From positions 2,052 to 30,774 of the IMG/VR virus record IMGVR_UViG_3300010233_000171: 28,723 bases of DNA. One strand, written 5' to 3'. Below the pieces are notes generated by a model, which saw nothing but the letters and a program-made list of their open reading frames with translations, was not told the origin of the DNA and did no database searches. Below are positions 20,850 through 28,031 of the stretch, in pieces. The first letter of the stretch is position 1; every line of letters starts with the position of its first letter. Origin of the DNA: a virus. The translations under genes were made by a program, and so were the position numbers.

Positions 20850-21057
20850 AATCAGGATTCAAATGCATTGTAGGAGACTTGCTCATCGGTTTACCGCATG
20901 AACCACAGACGATTTGTTCTCCACCAACCGGATTTGAGCCATCAGGAAGCACAAAATAATCACCACGCCATGCTTCACTTATTTTCATTTCTCTATCCGA
21001 GAAGAAAGCAGGCTTGCCGCATTCCTCATGGATGTAGACGTATTTTTTGTTAATCAT
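20830..21057 (-). CDS. Small zinc-ribbon protein (75 aa)
   Basis: ATGA overlap with the upstream adaptor gene. H10-E-E-C13-G and C51-G-S-C54-G are two half-sites of a zinc ribbon, with the usual GKP after each (ECGKPAF, SCGKPMSK). Between them lies a basic/acidic helix and a beta turn (DYFVLPDGSN). Small ribbons of this kind are found between phage neck and tail genes and may be assembly factors or transcript-associated proteins. Its end overlaps the tail hub start by 20 bases. No function is established. Confidence 0.75.
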   Translation of the reverse strand: MINKKYVYIHEECGKPAFFSDREMKISEAWRGDYFVLPDGSNPVGGEQIVCGSCGKPMSKSPTMHLNPDYAGSQT

Positions 21058-21965
21058 AGTCCGTACCCAGAATCTGGAATGTTATTGAATCCAATCAACA
21101 CCGTAGATACCTTCGGCATTAGGCTCAATGTGGCTGCTCCTGCGTCGTTCGCCTTGGCGATATCGAGCCATGCAAGGAATTCGTTCTCGAACGAGTTCGG
21201 CAATCCCTTCGCCTGATAGTATTTGGACTTGAGGCCAAGCACCATCAGCCTGTCGTCAAATATGCAAGTATCCGTGTCTACTGTAAATGAGCCTTTGGCT
21301 ACGCCAAGCGTGCTTGCCGCCCATGCGTTGCTGACATACTCGAACCCGAGAACATCAGTTACGGTAGTCTGCGGGGGCCAAATCTGGAATGTGTTACCGA
21401 AAATACGATACCGAATGCGCGGCCCGGTAGCGATGTAACCGGATACTAGCCATTCCCACTGCTGCGCTGTCTCCGGCCCTAAAAGCACCCAATGCTTCGT
21501 CTTGTCCCAATGCGTGGAGTTGATCGGCCTGTCGTAATCCGCAGGCATCGGGTATTGCGTCTTGGCGAAATTGATTACTTCTGCGGTATTCGATGAACTT
21601 GCTGCTTGAGTCACAGTGACCTGTGAAGGACTATCAACGCTAACGATCTGGCAATTGGTATTAAGTCCTCCACCGACCGCCTGGAACGCCGTTGAAAGGC
21701 TGGCGGTATTCAACGCAATGGCAGTAATCGCCGCGCTGCCGGTAGTCGTCGTTCCTGTCGTGCTGAAATAGCTAGTTGTGAAAAGGTTTGTCTTGCAAAG
21801 CGCCTGCCAGTCCTTCTTTCGCAGCAGTTCGTATCCGACGCCGTTGATAAGCGAAAGCATCTGCACCACGTCCTGATTCGTGTTCCCGACCGCTACAGTT
21901 GGAACCGTTAGGCCGATTTCGCCCATCGCCTGCTGCATTAACTGCAAAACGGTCGTGGAGGACAT
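21054..21965 (-). CDS. Head-tail adaptor/neck protein, gp4-like (303 aa)
   Basis: AAGGTG precedes the ATG. The N-terminus LQLMQQAMGEIGLTVPTVAV, then VVQMLSLINGVGYELLRKKD and W is the conserved start of phage tail adaptor proteins (P22 gp4-like and related). The central part is Ser/Thr-rich beta structure with TVTQAASSSNTAEVI. A later block, KHWVLLGPETAQQWEWLVSG then RIRYRIFGNTFQIWPP, is typical of the same family. The last part (FDDRLMVLGLKSKYYQAKGL) is helical. It probably binds the portal from below and receives the tail hub encoded next. Confidence 0.82.
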   Translation of the reverse strand: MSSTTVLQLMQQAMGEIGLTVPTVAVGNTNQDVVQMLSLINGVGYELLRKKDWQALCKTNLFTTSYFSTTGTTTTGSAAITAIALNTASLSTAFQAVGGGLNTNCQIVSVDSPSQVTVTQAASSSNTAEVINFAKTQYPMPADYDRPINSTHWDKTKHWVLLGPETAQQWEWLVSGYIATGPRIRYRIFGNTFQIWPPQTTVTDVLGFEYVSNAWAASTLGVAKGSFTVDTDTCIFDDRLMVLGLKSKYYQAKGLPNSFENEFLAWLDIAKANDAGAATLSLMPKVSTVLIGFNNIPDSGYGL

Positions 21966-21967
21966 GG

Positions 21968-22741
21968 TTACACCTTATCGTCGTCTGACTTAGGACCAAT
22001 TTCGCTAACAGTCATTCCTGCGGTAAATAATGCCCTTCTGATGCTGTCATTCGTCGCAAAACCACCGGGCTTGCGGTTGAACTTTTCGACGTATTTAGCT
22101 AGAAGGTCAGGATTCAGAGGATCACGCGCTTTCTTAGTTTTCCTTGCTTTCGGTTCATTGATAGGCTGACCTTGACTAAGCGCCGCAATCTGCTTCTGCA
22201 TGTCGGCAATTATCTGATCGCGCTTGTACAATTCCGTAGCCATGTGCTCGATAGGCGCTGGACCCTTTGCTGCGTCCAGATAAGCCTTCGCCCTATCGCG
22301 CAGCACATGCGGATTAGCTCCAGCCACCATTCCGATTTCCTGAAGCTGCGCGTCTGAGGCACCGGCAAGGTTCTCAACCGTGAGGAACTTCATCGCCTTC
22401 AGTTCCTCTGCCTGAGACTTGGTAAGAATCGGCCAAGCAGTGATCGGAGTGCCGATCAGTTGCTTGTCATCGCCATGCGCGTTGTTGAACGCGGCCCATT
22501 GCAAAGGGAAACGACGCTTATGTTCCTCTCGCATCGGAGTGTCAATGATGTTTAGCGTGTTTCCTGCCGCCATGATTTCAGTGTAAATAACATCACGGAA
22601 GATCGGCCTTCCTTGTTTTGAACTCTCCCAATTGTCCTGCACAGCACGACTATAGAAGCGCACCGTCAGCGCAGCATCAGGATTTCTTGCCCCTACGAAT
22701 TCAGGGTTTGCATCGTCGCTTGCCAGCATTCCATTTGCCAT
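21968..22741 (-). CDS. Conserved phage head-neck region protein (257 aa)
   Basis: AGGAG lies seven bases before ATG 22741, within a 19-bp repeated sequence (22746-22764). The protein matches a conserved phage structural-region family: LTVRFYSRAVQDNWESSKQG, PIFRDVIYTEIMAAGNTLNI, then RRFPLQWAAFNN and TPITAWPILTKSQAEELKAM. Residues 118-156 (LTVENLAGASDAQLQEIGMV) read as a helix-hairpin-helix-like segment. The C-terminal 70 residues are basic (KARKTKKARDPLNPDLLAKY), with a final folded segment. The exact role is not established; the position between capsid and adaptor genes suggests assembly or completion of the head. Confidence 0.78.
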   Translation of the reverse strand: MANGMLASDDANPEFVGARNPDAALTVRFYSRAVQDNWESSKQGRPIFRDVIYTEIMAAGNTLNIIDTPMREEHKRRFPLQWAAFNNAHGDDKQLIGTPITAWPILTKSQAEELKAMKFLTVENLAGASDAQLQEIGMVAGANPHVLRDRAKAYLDAAKGPAPIEHMATELYKRDQIIADMQKQIAALSQGQPINEPKARKTKKARDPLNPDLLAKYVEKFNRKPGGFATNDSIRRALFTAGMTVSEIGPKSDDDKV

Positions 22742-22745
22742 TATG

Positions 22746-22764
22746 TTTCTCCTAAGTAATTAGG
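22746..22764. repeat. 19-bp direct repeat, copy A
   Basis: TTTCTCCTAAGTAATTAGG on the plus strand; read on the minus strand it carries AGGAG, the ribosome binding site of the 22741 gene, and overlaps the stop of the 22760-22966 gene. An identical copy lies at 22970-22988, and the pair encloses the 68-residue gene. Confidence 0.8.
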
Positions 22765-22966
22765 TTATTACCGTTAATTTCACTTTTATGATTTGTTCAC
22801 ATTCACCGTCAGAAAGAGATTTCCAATCTTCCATAATGTCCTTCTTTTTCCTGTGCAATACTGGAGTTCCAAGTGAATCGCATAACAACGTGTCGGTATC
22901 GAATTGGTACACTCCATAAAGTACGATTTTGTTGACATTGCGTTTTATTCTGGTTTTTGCATCCAT
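22760..22966 (-). CDS. Small hypothetical protein between direct repeats (68 aa)
   Basis: ATG 22966 has AGGAG a few bases upstream, inside repeat copy B. The protein is basic at the N-terminus (MDAKTRIKRNVNKIVLYGV) and includes FDTDTLLCDSLGTPVLHRKK, then KDIMEDWKSLSD and a C-terminal strand IIKVKLTVIT. It could be a small alpha/beta protein; no family is recognised. It lies wholly between two identical 19-bp sequences, so loss of the gene by recombination would leave a working ribosome binding site for the next gene. Confidence 0.7.
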   Translation of the reverse strand: MDAKTRIKRNVNKIVLYGVYQFDTDTLLCDSLGTPVLHRKKKDIMEDWKSLSDGECEQIIKVKLTVIT

Positions 22967-22969
22967 TGA

Positions 22970-22988
22970 TTTCTCCTAAGTAATTAGG
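22970..22988. repeat. 19-bp direct repeat, copy B
   Basis: Identical to 22746-22764. On the minus strand it spans the last codons and TAG of the 22976-23161 gene and the AGGAG of the 22966 gene. A looser relative (TTTCTCCTTGATTAATTTAGG, 25772-25792) precedes the 25767 gene. Confidence 0.8.
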
Positions 22989-23161
22989 GTTTGAGTTGAA
23001 ATTTTCTTCAAAAACGATTTCGATACATTGAGTACCACTGGCTTTCTGCGTGGAATTTGTATTGTGAGTTGAACGCAACGCGGTGCAAAATCGGGCGCTC
23101 GTTCGGCAGAAATTGAACCTTCACCGTTCTTGAATTTTAGATGCTCTATCGTGCTTCTCAC
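22976..23161 (-). CDS. Small hypothetical protein (61 aa)
   Basis: The GTG start overlaps the methyltransferase stop (GTGA). The product is basic and beta-rich: CVQLTIQIPRRKPVVLNVSK, then SFLKKISTQTLIT. The N-terminal KNGEGSISAERAPDFAP is polar. It reads as a small beta domain of unknown role. Its last codons lie in repeat copy B. Because it overlaps the methyltransferase gene it may be co-translated with the modification cassette. Confidence 0.65.
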   Translation of the reverse strand: MRSTIEHLKFKNGEGSISAERAPDFAPRCVQLTIQIPRRKPVVLNVSKSFLKKISTQTLIT

Positions 23162-23772
23162 GGTTTGAATCCTTCCATTCTCATGTCTCTCTCCGGGAAA
23201 TGATAACGCGCCTTTTCGTGCGTCACTTTGACGAATCCAGCGTGCAGCATCACTTCACTTAGCATCTGAGGGTTGTATCCCCACTTGTGAACCTGATCCA
23301 TTTTTTTGTATCTAGGATCGCCCCATATCGCATACCAACTGAAAGTCGGAGACATCATCTTTTTGCTTCCGATCTGAGTCAGAATGTAGGAAAACACCTT
23401 ATCCATAGAGGGGCATTCCAGAATCAGCTTTCCTCCGGGTTTCAGCACACGCAGCCATTCCTTCAACGTATCGTCCACCTCCCAAAACGGAATATGCTCG
23501 ATGAGGTGGATTGCGGCGATAACGTCGGCATGATTGTCAGGAAAACTTAAGTGGCAGGCGGTGGAGATAACGTCGGCGCGTGGATTTGCTGAATCAACAT
23601 TGATCCATCCGTGCCACCGAATTTCACCTGACCCGACATTGATGAGGACTGAGCCTTCTGGATAGTAGCCTTCCACGCAGACGCCTGTATTGACGGCGCA
23701 TACCATTGTCGGATATACGCTTGGGCCTGTGTTGTCCGGTGATTCGCTTCTTGCTGGTTCGCTATTGCCCAC
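23158..23772 (-). CDS. Class I SAM-dependent methyltransferase (204 aa)
   Basis: A GTG start at 23772 is preceded by GAGGGGGT and is preferred to ATG 23706, which has no ribosome binding site. Residues 43-50 (LINVGSGE) are the SAM-binding loop, D60 follows GWINVD, HLIEHI (89-94) is the post-II motif, and LRVLKPGGKLILECP (107-121) is the typical Methyltransf_11 strand and turn. The C-terminal part (from PRYKKMDQVHKWGYNPQMLS) may form the acceptor site. The acceptor could be sugar or protein; it cannot be read from sequence. The first 75 codons overlap the glycosyltransferase gene in another frame by 226 bases. Confidence 0.85.
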   Translation of the reverse strand: MGNSEPARSESPDNTGPSVYPTMVCAVNTGVCVEGYYPEGSVLINVGSGEIRWHGWINVDSANPRADVISTACHLSFPDNHADVIAAIHLIEHIPFWEVDDTLKEWLRVLKPGGKLILECPSMDKVFSYILTQIGSKKMMSPTFSWYAIWGDPRYKKMDQVHKWGYNPQMLSEVMLHAGFVKVTHEKARYHFPERDMRMEGFKP

Positions 23773-24446
23773 TCTACCCCCTCAACTAAGTTGCCTTTCC
23801 AGATTCCGGGAAATTCTTCTATTGATACGTGCGGTTCTGCCACCACAAAGCAGCCTCGCCTGATCGCTTCCACCGCCCGGTTGCACGACTTGTAAGGCGC
23901 AGTTTCAGGCAGCACCACAATGTCTGATATGCGCGTCGCTTCCAGAATGTTCTCTCTGGAATATTGAATGCAATTCTGAATGTTGGATACGATCCTGATT
24001 GGATGTTTCTCAATCTCGCGTATCACGCGCCCAAGAGTTTGTATGTTGGAACCGTGTCCGAACCATAGCAGATTGTCTCCGTTGCAGTGTGGTTCGAGTT
24101 CGTCAAACTCGTAGGGGTCCGGTACAACGATAGCGTCAACTCCGAAATCGGAGTGTAAGTAATCCCGAAACCACTTGGTAGGACACGTGACGCAGTGAGC
24201 AATTGACAATAGGTCACGATATTCAGGTCTGCCAAAGTGCGGATCGCAGAAATCGACAACAACGGTTCTGTTTTCATCTAGTGCCTTTCTAGCAAAGCTC
24301 ACGTCATGCGGCGCAGGCTTTGCGAAGATAAGAATATCGGCGTCTGGATTGTTAATCTCAACGCCCATTTCCTTAGCTGGAATCGCGCAGCGATAGCGAT
24401 ACGACGCCATCGTTGGGTTGCCGGAATGCAGGAAGGAAATGCTCAT
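23547..24446 (-). CDS. GT-B-like glycosyltransferase (299 aa)
   Basis: The C-terminal half has the layout of a group 1 glycosyltransferase: LLWFGHGSNIQTLGRVIREI (126-145), then ISDIVVLPETAPYKSCNRAV (173-192) and EAIRRGCFVVAEPHVSIEEF (193-212), i.e. the sugar-nucleotide site with a conserved acidic/asparagine cluster and the glycine turn. The N-terminal half (DADILIFAKPAPHDVSFARK) is a Rossmann-like domain. The last 35 or so residues look unconstrained and overlap the methyltransferase start. It would transfer a sugar to a virion or envelope acceptor. ATGA overlap couples it to the DUF115 gene. Confidence 0.82.
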   Translation of the reverse strand: MSISFLHSGNPTMASYRYRCAIPAKEMGVEINNPDADILIFAKPAPHDVSFARKALDENRTVVVDFCDPHFGRPEYRDLLSIAHCVTCPTKWFRDYLHSDFGVDAIVVPDPYEFDELEPHCNGDNLLWFGHGSNIQTLGRVIREIEKHPIRIVSNIQNCIQYSRENILEATRISDIVVLPETAPYKSCNRAVEAIRRGCFVVAEPHVSIEEFPGIWKGNLVEGVEWAIANQQEANHRTTQAQAYIRQWYAPSIQASAWKATIQKAQSSSMSGQVKFGGTDGSMLIQQIHAPTLSPPPAT

Positions 24447-25270
24447 GCCTTGTAACCCCTTTTCCTGCGCGCCTCGATGATCGCAGCAATCAATCCATCC
24501 CCCTTCGCCTCAACGTGCATATCCATGCCGCGGTATAACTCCTGAAACTCGGTTGCCTGCTGCGCCCATGCTCCATTGCACCAGAATCGCTTGCCATCAA
24601 CGATAATGTCGCCCTTCCATGCGTCACCAACCTTTTCCCCTGTAAACCGCTTGGTATCCCTATCAGGCGCAAGGCAGGAATCAAAGCCGTATAGGATCAG
24701 GTTGCGGAATCCCATTAGGTAGCAAAGATTCAAAGCGCGAAGTCCTGAAGTCGTGCCACCGCCAATCCCCATCTTTCCCTTCCAGAGTTCGCATTCAGGA
24801 TCAAGGTTCAGGTCATCCCAACCCAGCGGCTTTCCTGTCTCCTTAACACCTTTTCCGCCAACGCAGGCGTGCCAGACGACGATCTTTTTGCCTTGAAGCC
24901 GATCAAACAGCGTCGTATTGCAACGTGAAGCAAGAAAATAAACCGTGCGATCCGATACATATTTCAATTCCCGTTCGCGTGGTTCGCAGGATACGAATAG
25001 ATCAGGCTCCAGCCCGTTCTCTATCAGATAATCATGCGTTCCCTTGACAGCGCAAATCGGGCGTCCTTCCACACGTTCCTGTTTCAGTTCGTCCAGATGT
25101 TCGGGCAGGGAGTGCCCGCTCCCGGTAATCACCATGTTGCCATCGTGAAAACAGTGAGCGGGCTGAAACTCCGTGCATCCTCGCGCCAAGTTCGTGCGGA
25201 TGTTGTCCGCCAGCGATTCTTCCGTACCCGCCTTGACGATCTTGAGCGAGGAATGGTTAAGCTCGTGCAT
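24443..25270 (-). CDS. DUF115 / MptE-like protein (275 aa)
   Basis: MVITGSGHSLPEHLDELKQE (46-65) and ICAVKGTHDYLIENGLEPDL (72-91), then FVSCEPR, are the DUF115 (6-hydroxymethylpterin pyrophosphokinase MptE-like) pattern. A second block, GIGGGTTSGLRALNLCYLMG then NLILYGFDSCL, fits the rest of the domain. In bacteria DUF115 proteins act in surface glycan or flagellin modification (Maf-type). ATG 25270 overlaps the decoration protein stop (TAATG), and the next gene is a glycosyltransferase. A joint role in adding or handling a sugar is inferred from this order. Confidence 0.85.
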   Translation of the reverse strand: MHELNHSSLKIVKAGTEESLADNIRTNLARGCTEFQPAHCFHDGNMVITGSGHSLPEHLDELKQERVEGRPICAVKGTHDYLIENGLEPDLFVSCEPRERELKYVSDRTVYFLASRCNTTLFDRLQGKKIVVWHACVGGKGVKETGKPLGWDDLNLDPECELWKGKMGIGGGTTSGLRALNLCYLMGFRNLILYGFDSCLAPDRDTKRFTGEKVGDAWKGDIIVDGKRFWCNGAWAQQATEFQELYRGMDMHVEAKGDGLIAAIIEARRKRGYKA

Positions 25271-25767
25271 TAGTGCTGCATCCCGTAGCCGCCAATGAAT
25301 ACGCAGGGAATTGCGACGAGTGTTCCGGCAGTTGCGGTGCTGATTGTCGTCTGCAAGAAACAGCCAGCAAGATAACCAGCCGTAATCGTGGCGTCGTCCA
25401 GCACGCCAGCGGTTGAGGTCGTGAACAGAGGCACACTCTGCGCGCAGCTAGTGGCAAGTTCAACCATCGGTGAACCACCTGTTTGCACCCATCCGTAATT
25501 GCTGGTCGCAATCGAGACTTGTGCGAACCCTACGCGAACGCCTGCACCACCTGGAGCAGCAGCGGCATTGGTCGTCGTCAGAAGCATTGCAATGCCGTTC
25601 GCCCCGATCAGGCAAGCTCCGAATGTGGAAAGCGCCGAAGTGCTCGCCTTCACATACATCGCCTGCCCACCATCCGACAGATTAACCAGAGTGCCCAACG
25701 GGAACACAGCGGTAGTGTCAGTGCGCGTCAGATTAACGCCAATCAAACTAGAAACAACTGTTGCCAT
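25270..25767 (-). CDS. Head decoration-like virion protein (165 aa)
   Basis: Located directly after the major capsid gene. The sequence is Ala/Thr/Gly-rich beta structure: TAVFPLGTLVNLSDGGQAMY, then VRVGFAQVSIATSNYGWVQT and AGTLVAIPCVFIGGYG. Proteins with this composition beside the capsid gene are usually head decoration or stabilisation proteins. The AGGAG is within TTTCTCCTTGATTAA (read on the plus strand). No direct motif for trimeric decoration folds can be confirmed. Its stop overlaps the DUF115 start. Confidence 0.75.
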   Translation of the reverse strand: MATVVSSLIGVNLTRTDTTAVFPLGTLVNLSDGGQAMYVKASTSALSTFGACLIGANGIAMLLTTTNAAAAPGGAGVRVGFAQVSIATSNYGWVQTGGSPMVELATSCAQSVPLFTTSTAGVLDDATITAGYLAGCFLQTTISTATAGTLVAIPCVFIGGYGMQH

Positions 25768-25795
25768 GATATTTCTCCTTGATTAATTTAGGTTA

Positions 25796-26824
25796 TCACG
25801 CCTTAAGCACACCGCTGAACTGCGGGCCGCTAGAAGTGATGTTACCGGCCCAACCGATGAGTTTCACAATCGCGTCTTGATTGACGGATTGCCTCTCGCC
25901 ACCGATGGGAACAAAGTTGCGATCACGATGCGGACGGAAAAAGAAGTAATCCGTATTTATCGCCCACATATGCGCGGAAGTGGCACCGGAAGTCAGTTGC
26001 GTTGCACTTACCGCGCCGCTGATACCGCCTGCCATCACAACGCTGGATGCCATCCCGCCGCCGTAGAACTTGAGCGTTGGGAATCCAGCACCGGCAGTCG
26101 AATCGCCTTCGCTCGACACACGCTGAATCGCCTGCATCGAATTGACGTATAGCCCGTAGTAAGTCGCATCCGCCACCCACAGATCAGGCATGTCATTGCC
26201 GCGCACGCATTTCAACGCGAGCGCAGTCATGTAAGCCTGAATGTTGGCAGCAGAAACAGCCGCTCCGCCATCCGTCACGCCACGGAACAGTTGCGAACCC
26301 CAAAACGTCCATGAGGCACGCGGAATCCCGCCATACGTTCCAGTCGTCGGATCGTCAGGAATGGCAGCGGCAAGGCCAGTCAGGTTCTTTCCGCCGTTGC
26401 CGGTTCCATCCTGATATGCGTCGTAGTCGATGCGGTTCATCAACTGCGCTTCGGTCACTTTCACGCGGCCTTCCATTAGGTCGATTATCGCTTCCTTGCC
26501 GCTGTTTTGAAGCATTTCCAGGCCCGACATGGTGATAGCACCGGCATACTGCGTGATCGGAAAGCTCGCGGCGCTGAGCGGGCTGTTGACGCCAACGTTC
26601 AGCGGCTCATATCCGCTGTAGCTGTTGACGTTGATCGAGGAAGGATCGTTGTACATGATTTCCTCGATGATGACATTACCGCCACCGAAGGGCCGTACGT
26701 TACCCTTGGCCTTCAGCTTGCGGATTAGTGCGTTGTTGTTTTCTGTATTATCAGCCAATTTGCCAGAACGATTTTGAATCGTAGTGGCAATTATGTCTGT
26801 ATACGAACTGTTCGGAAAAGCCAT
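25796..26824 (-). CDS. Major capsid protein, HK97-type candidate (342 aa)
   Basis: AGGAG lies before ATG 26824. The N-terminal part (DIIATTIQNRSGKLADN, then NALIRKLKAKGNVRPFGGGN and VIIEEIMYND) and the centre (PLSAASFPITQYAGAITMSG, LEMLQNSGKEAIIDLMEGRV and EAQLMNRIDYDAYQDG) match a recognised phage major capsid family. The C-terminus (MWAINTDYFFFRPHRDRNF, then VKLIGWAGNITSSGPQFSG) is also typical. About 400 copies per head are expected for this size of capsid, but the copy number is not readable. It follows the scaffold gene, as in most tailed phages. No cleaved N-terminal delta domain is obvious, which fits a separate scaffold. Confidence 0.88.
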   Translation of the reverse strand: MAFPNSSYTDIIATTIQNRSGKLADNTENNNALIRKLKAKGNVRPFGGGNVIIEEIMYNDPSSINVNSYSGYEPLNVGVNSPLSAASFPITQYAGAITMSGLEMLQNSGKEAIIDLMEGRVKVTEAQLMNRIDYDAYQDGTGNGGKNLTGLAAAIPDDPTTGTYGGIPRASWTFWGSQLFRGVTDGGAAVSAANIQAYMTALALKCVRGNDMPDLWVADATYYGLYVNSMQAIQRVSSEGDSTAGAGFPTLKFYGGGMASSVVMAGGISGAVSATQLTSGATSAHMWAINTDYFFFRPHRDRNFVPIGGERQSVNQDAIVKLIGWAGNITSSGPQFSGVLKA

Positions 26825-26849
26825 GATTGGCTCCTATGTAGATTCATGA

Positions 26850-27848
26850 TTAAACCCTGCTCTCGACATCTGCGAATGCTGATGCAATGTCGTCGCGCAG
26901 ACTCTTGTTGTCCTTCGCTGTCACCACCGGGCCGCTAGGAGTAGCTGATTTGGTGGAAACTGCGTTGGAACGGGCGCGTGTGACTTGCGCTTTCGCCTGT
27001 CCTGCCGCTTCTGCCGCTTTGTGTCCTGCCTGTTGTTTTTGCATAGCATCCCAAATATCGGTGTGGCGTGGATGGCGAATCGCTGCTTCATAAGCGCCTG
27101 CATAGTCTTGGGCTAATCCTGATTGAAGGAGTCCAACCATTGTGTCCTTGACTGCTTCGTAGTGCGGGTACTTATCTTCGACTTCCGAGAGGAATTTGTT
27201 GAATTCCCCTTTGATTTCACGTTCTGTCAGCTTTTCCTCAAGTACACGGTTGATGTCAACCGGAGGCTGCTGAGGCTGCTGAAAAGGAATCTGCCCTGAG
27301 AGCACTTGGAAAAGCGCCTGCGGGTTGATCTTGTAATCGCTCAATAACTGAGCCGCTTTCATTACCTTTTGCTGATCTGTTCCAAGCGATAAAATCTCGT
27401 GTGCGGTGCCCATGCCCTGAAGCCATTGAGCGACAGGAACATTGAACCGTTGCAGGTTCGGCAGGAACGGGGCTATGGCGTTATTCAGTTCCCTCGCGTT
27501 TTCCGCTTCGGACTTGTAAGCAGATACGCCACTGGCGTATTCGCGTTCCCGCTGGTGGATGTATTCTGCAAGTTTTGGATCAAGGGTTTCCCATTGCGGA
27601 TCAAACTCTTTCTTCCAGCTTGAGGGGCGAGTTGGGCGGGGCGGCGCTGGAGTCGCGCTCGGAGAAACAAGGTTCGTCGGTTCATCTTTTTTGGCGAATT
27701 TCCCTGCGTCATCGCGCACCCTCTCTGCTGGCTTGGCTTCCGCTGGTTTCTTAGCAGGAACTTCCGGCGCTGTTTGCGCCTGTTCAATCTGCTCAAAACT
27801 CGCTGCTACATCTTCGCGGAGAGTAGTCTCCTGTTTCTCATCAGCCAC
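26850..27848 (-). CDS. Scaffolding protein candidate (332 aa)
   Basis: Charged and helical throughout, with an Ala/Pro/Lys-rich N-terminus (EVPAKKPAEAKPAERVRDDA), a conserved-looking middle (WKKEFDPQWETLDPKLAEYI, then HQREREYASGVSAYKSEAEN), and a long helical C-terminal half ending in a basic Lys/Arg-Ser region. Position directly before the major capsid gene is diagnostic. The N-terminus (LREDVAASFEQIE, 10-22) and C-terminus (LRDDIASAFADVE, 317-329) carry the same motif, a symmetry that could mean two capsid- or self-binding ends. ATG 27848 has only a weak upstream signal. Confidence 0.82.
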   Translation of the reverse strand: MADEKQETTLREDVAASFEQIEQAQTAPEVPAKKPAEAKPAERVRDDAGKFAKKDEPTNLVSPSATPAPPRPTRPSSWKKEFDPQWETLDPKLAEYIHQREREYASGVSAYKSEAENARELNNAIAPFLPNLQRFNVPVAQWLQGMGTAHEILSLGTDQQKVMKAAQLLSDYKINPQALFQVLSGQIPFQQPQQPPVDINRVLEEKLTEREIKGEFNKFLSEVEDKYPHYEAVKDTMVGLLQSGLAQDYAGAYEAAIRHPRHTDIWDAMQKQQAGHKAAEAAGQAKAQVTRARSNAVSTKSATPSGPVVTAKDNKSLRDDIASAFADVESRV

Positions 27849-27856
27849 AAAACCCC

Positions 27857-28030
27857 CTAGTCAGTAACCCGCCGTCCATCGGTAAAAGTAATTCCATCAG
27901 GCGTCTCGATGATCGCCTTGACGTTGTGCGTTCCATCCTGCAAATCGAAAGCATACAAATGTAGAATCTTGTAGCCGCACACTTCTGCGGCATCCTTCAA
28001 TGCTTTCTTAATCTTTTCGATATTTCCCAT
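27857..28030 (-). CDS. Small hypothetical protein (57 aa)
   Basis: From ATG 28030 to the TAG at 27857-27859 the frame encodes MGNIEKIKKALKDAAEVCGY, then KILHLYAFDLQDGTHNVKAI, IETPDGITFTDGRRVTD. This is a compact helix-plus-beta-sheet protein with plausible codon use, and it exactly fills the gap between the scaffold and the 28397 gene. The ATG lies two bases beyond the preceding gene's TAA. No function is recognised. Confidence 0.65.
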   Translation of the reverse strand: MGNIEKIKKALKDAAEVCGYKILHLYAFDLQDGTHNVKAIIETPDGITFTDGRRVTD

Positions 28031-28031
28031 A

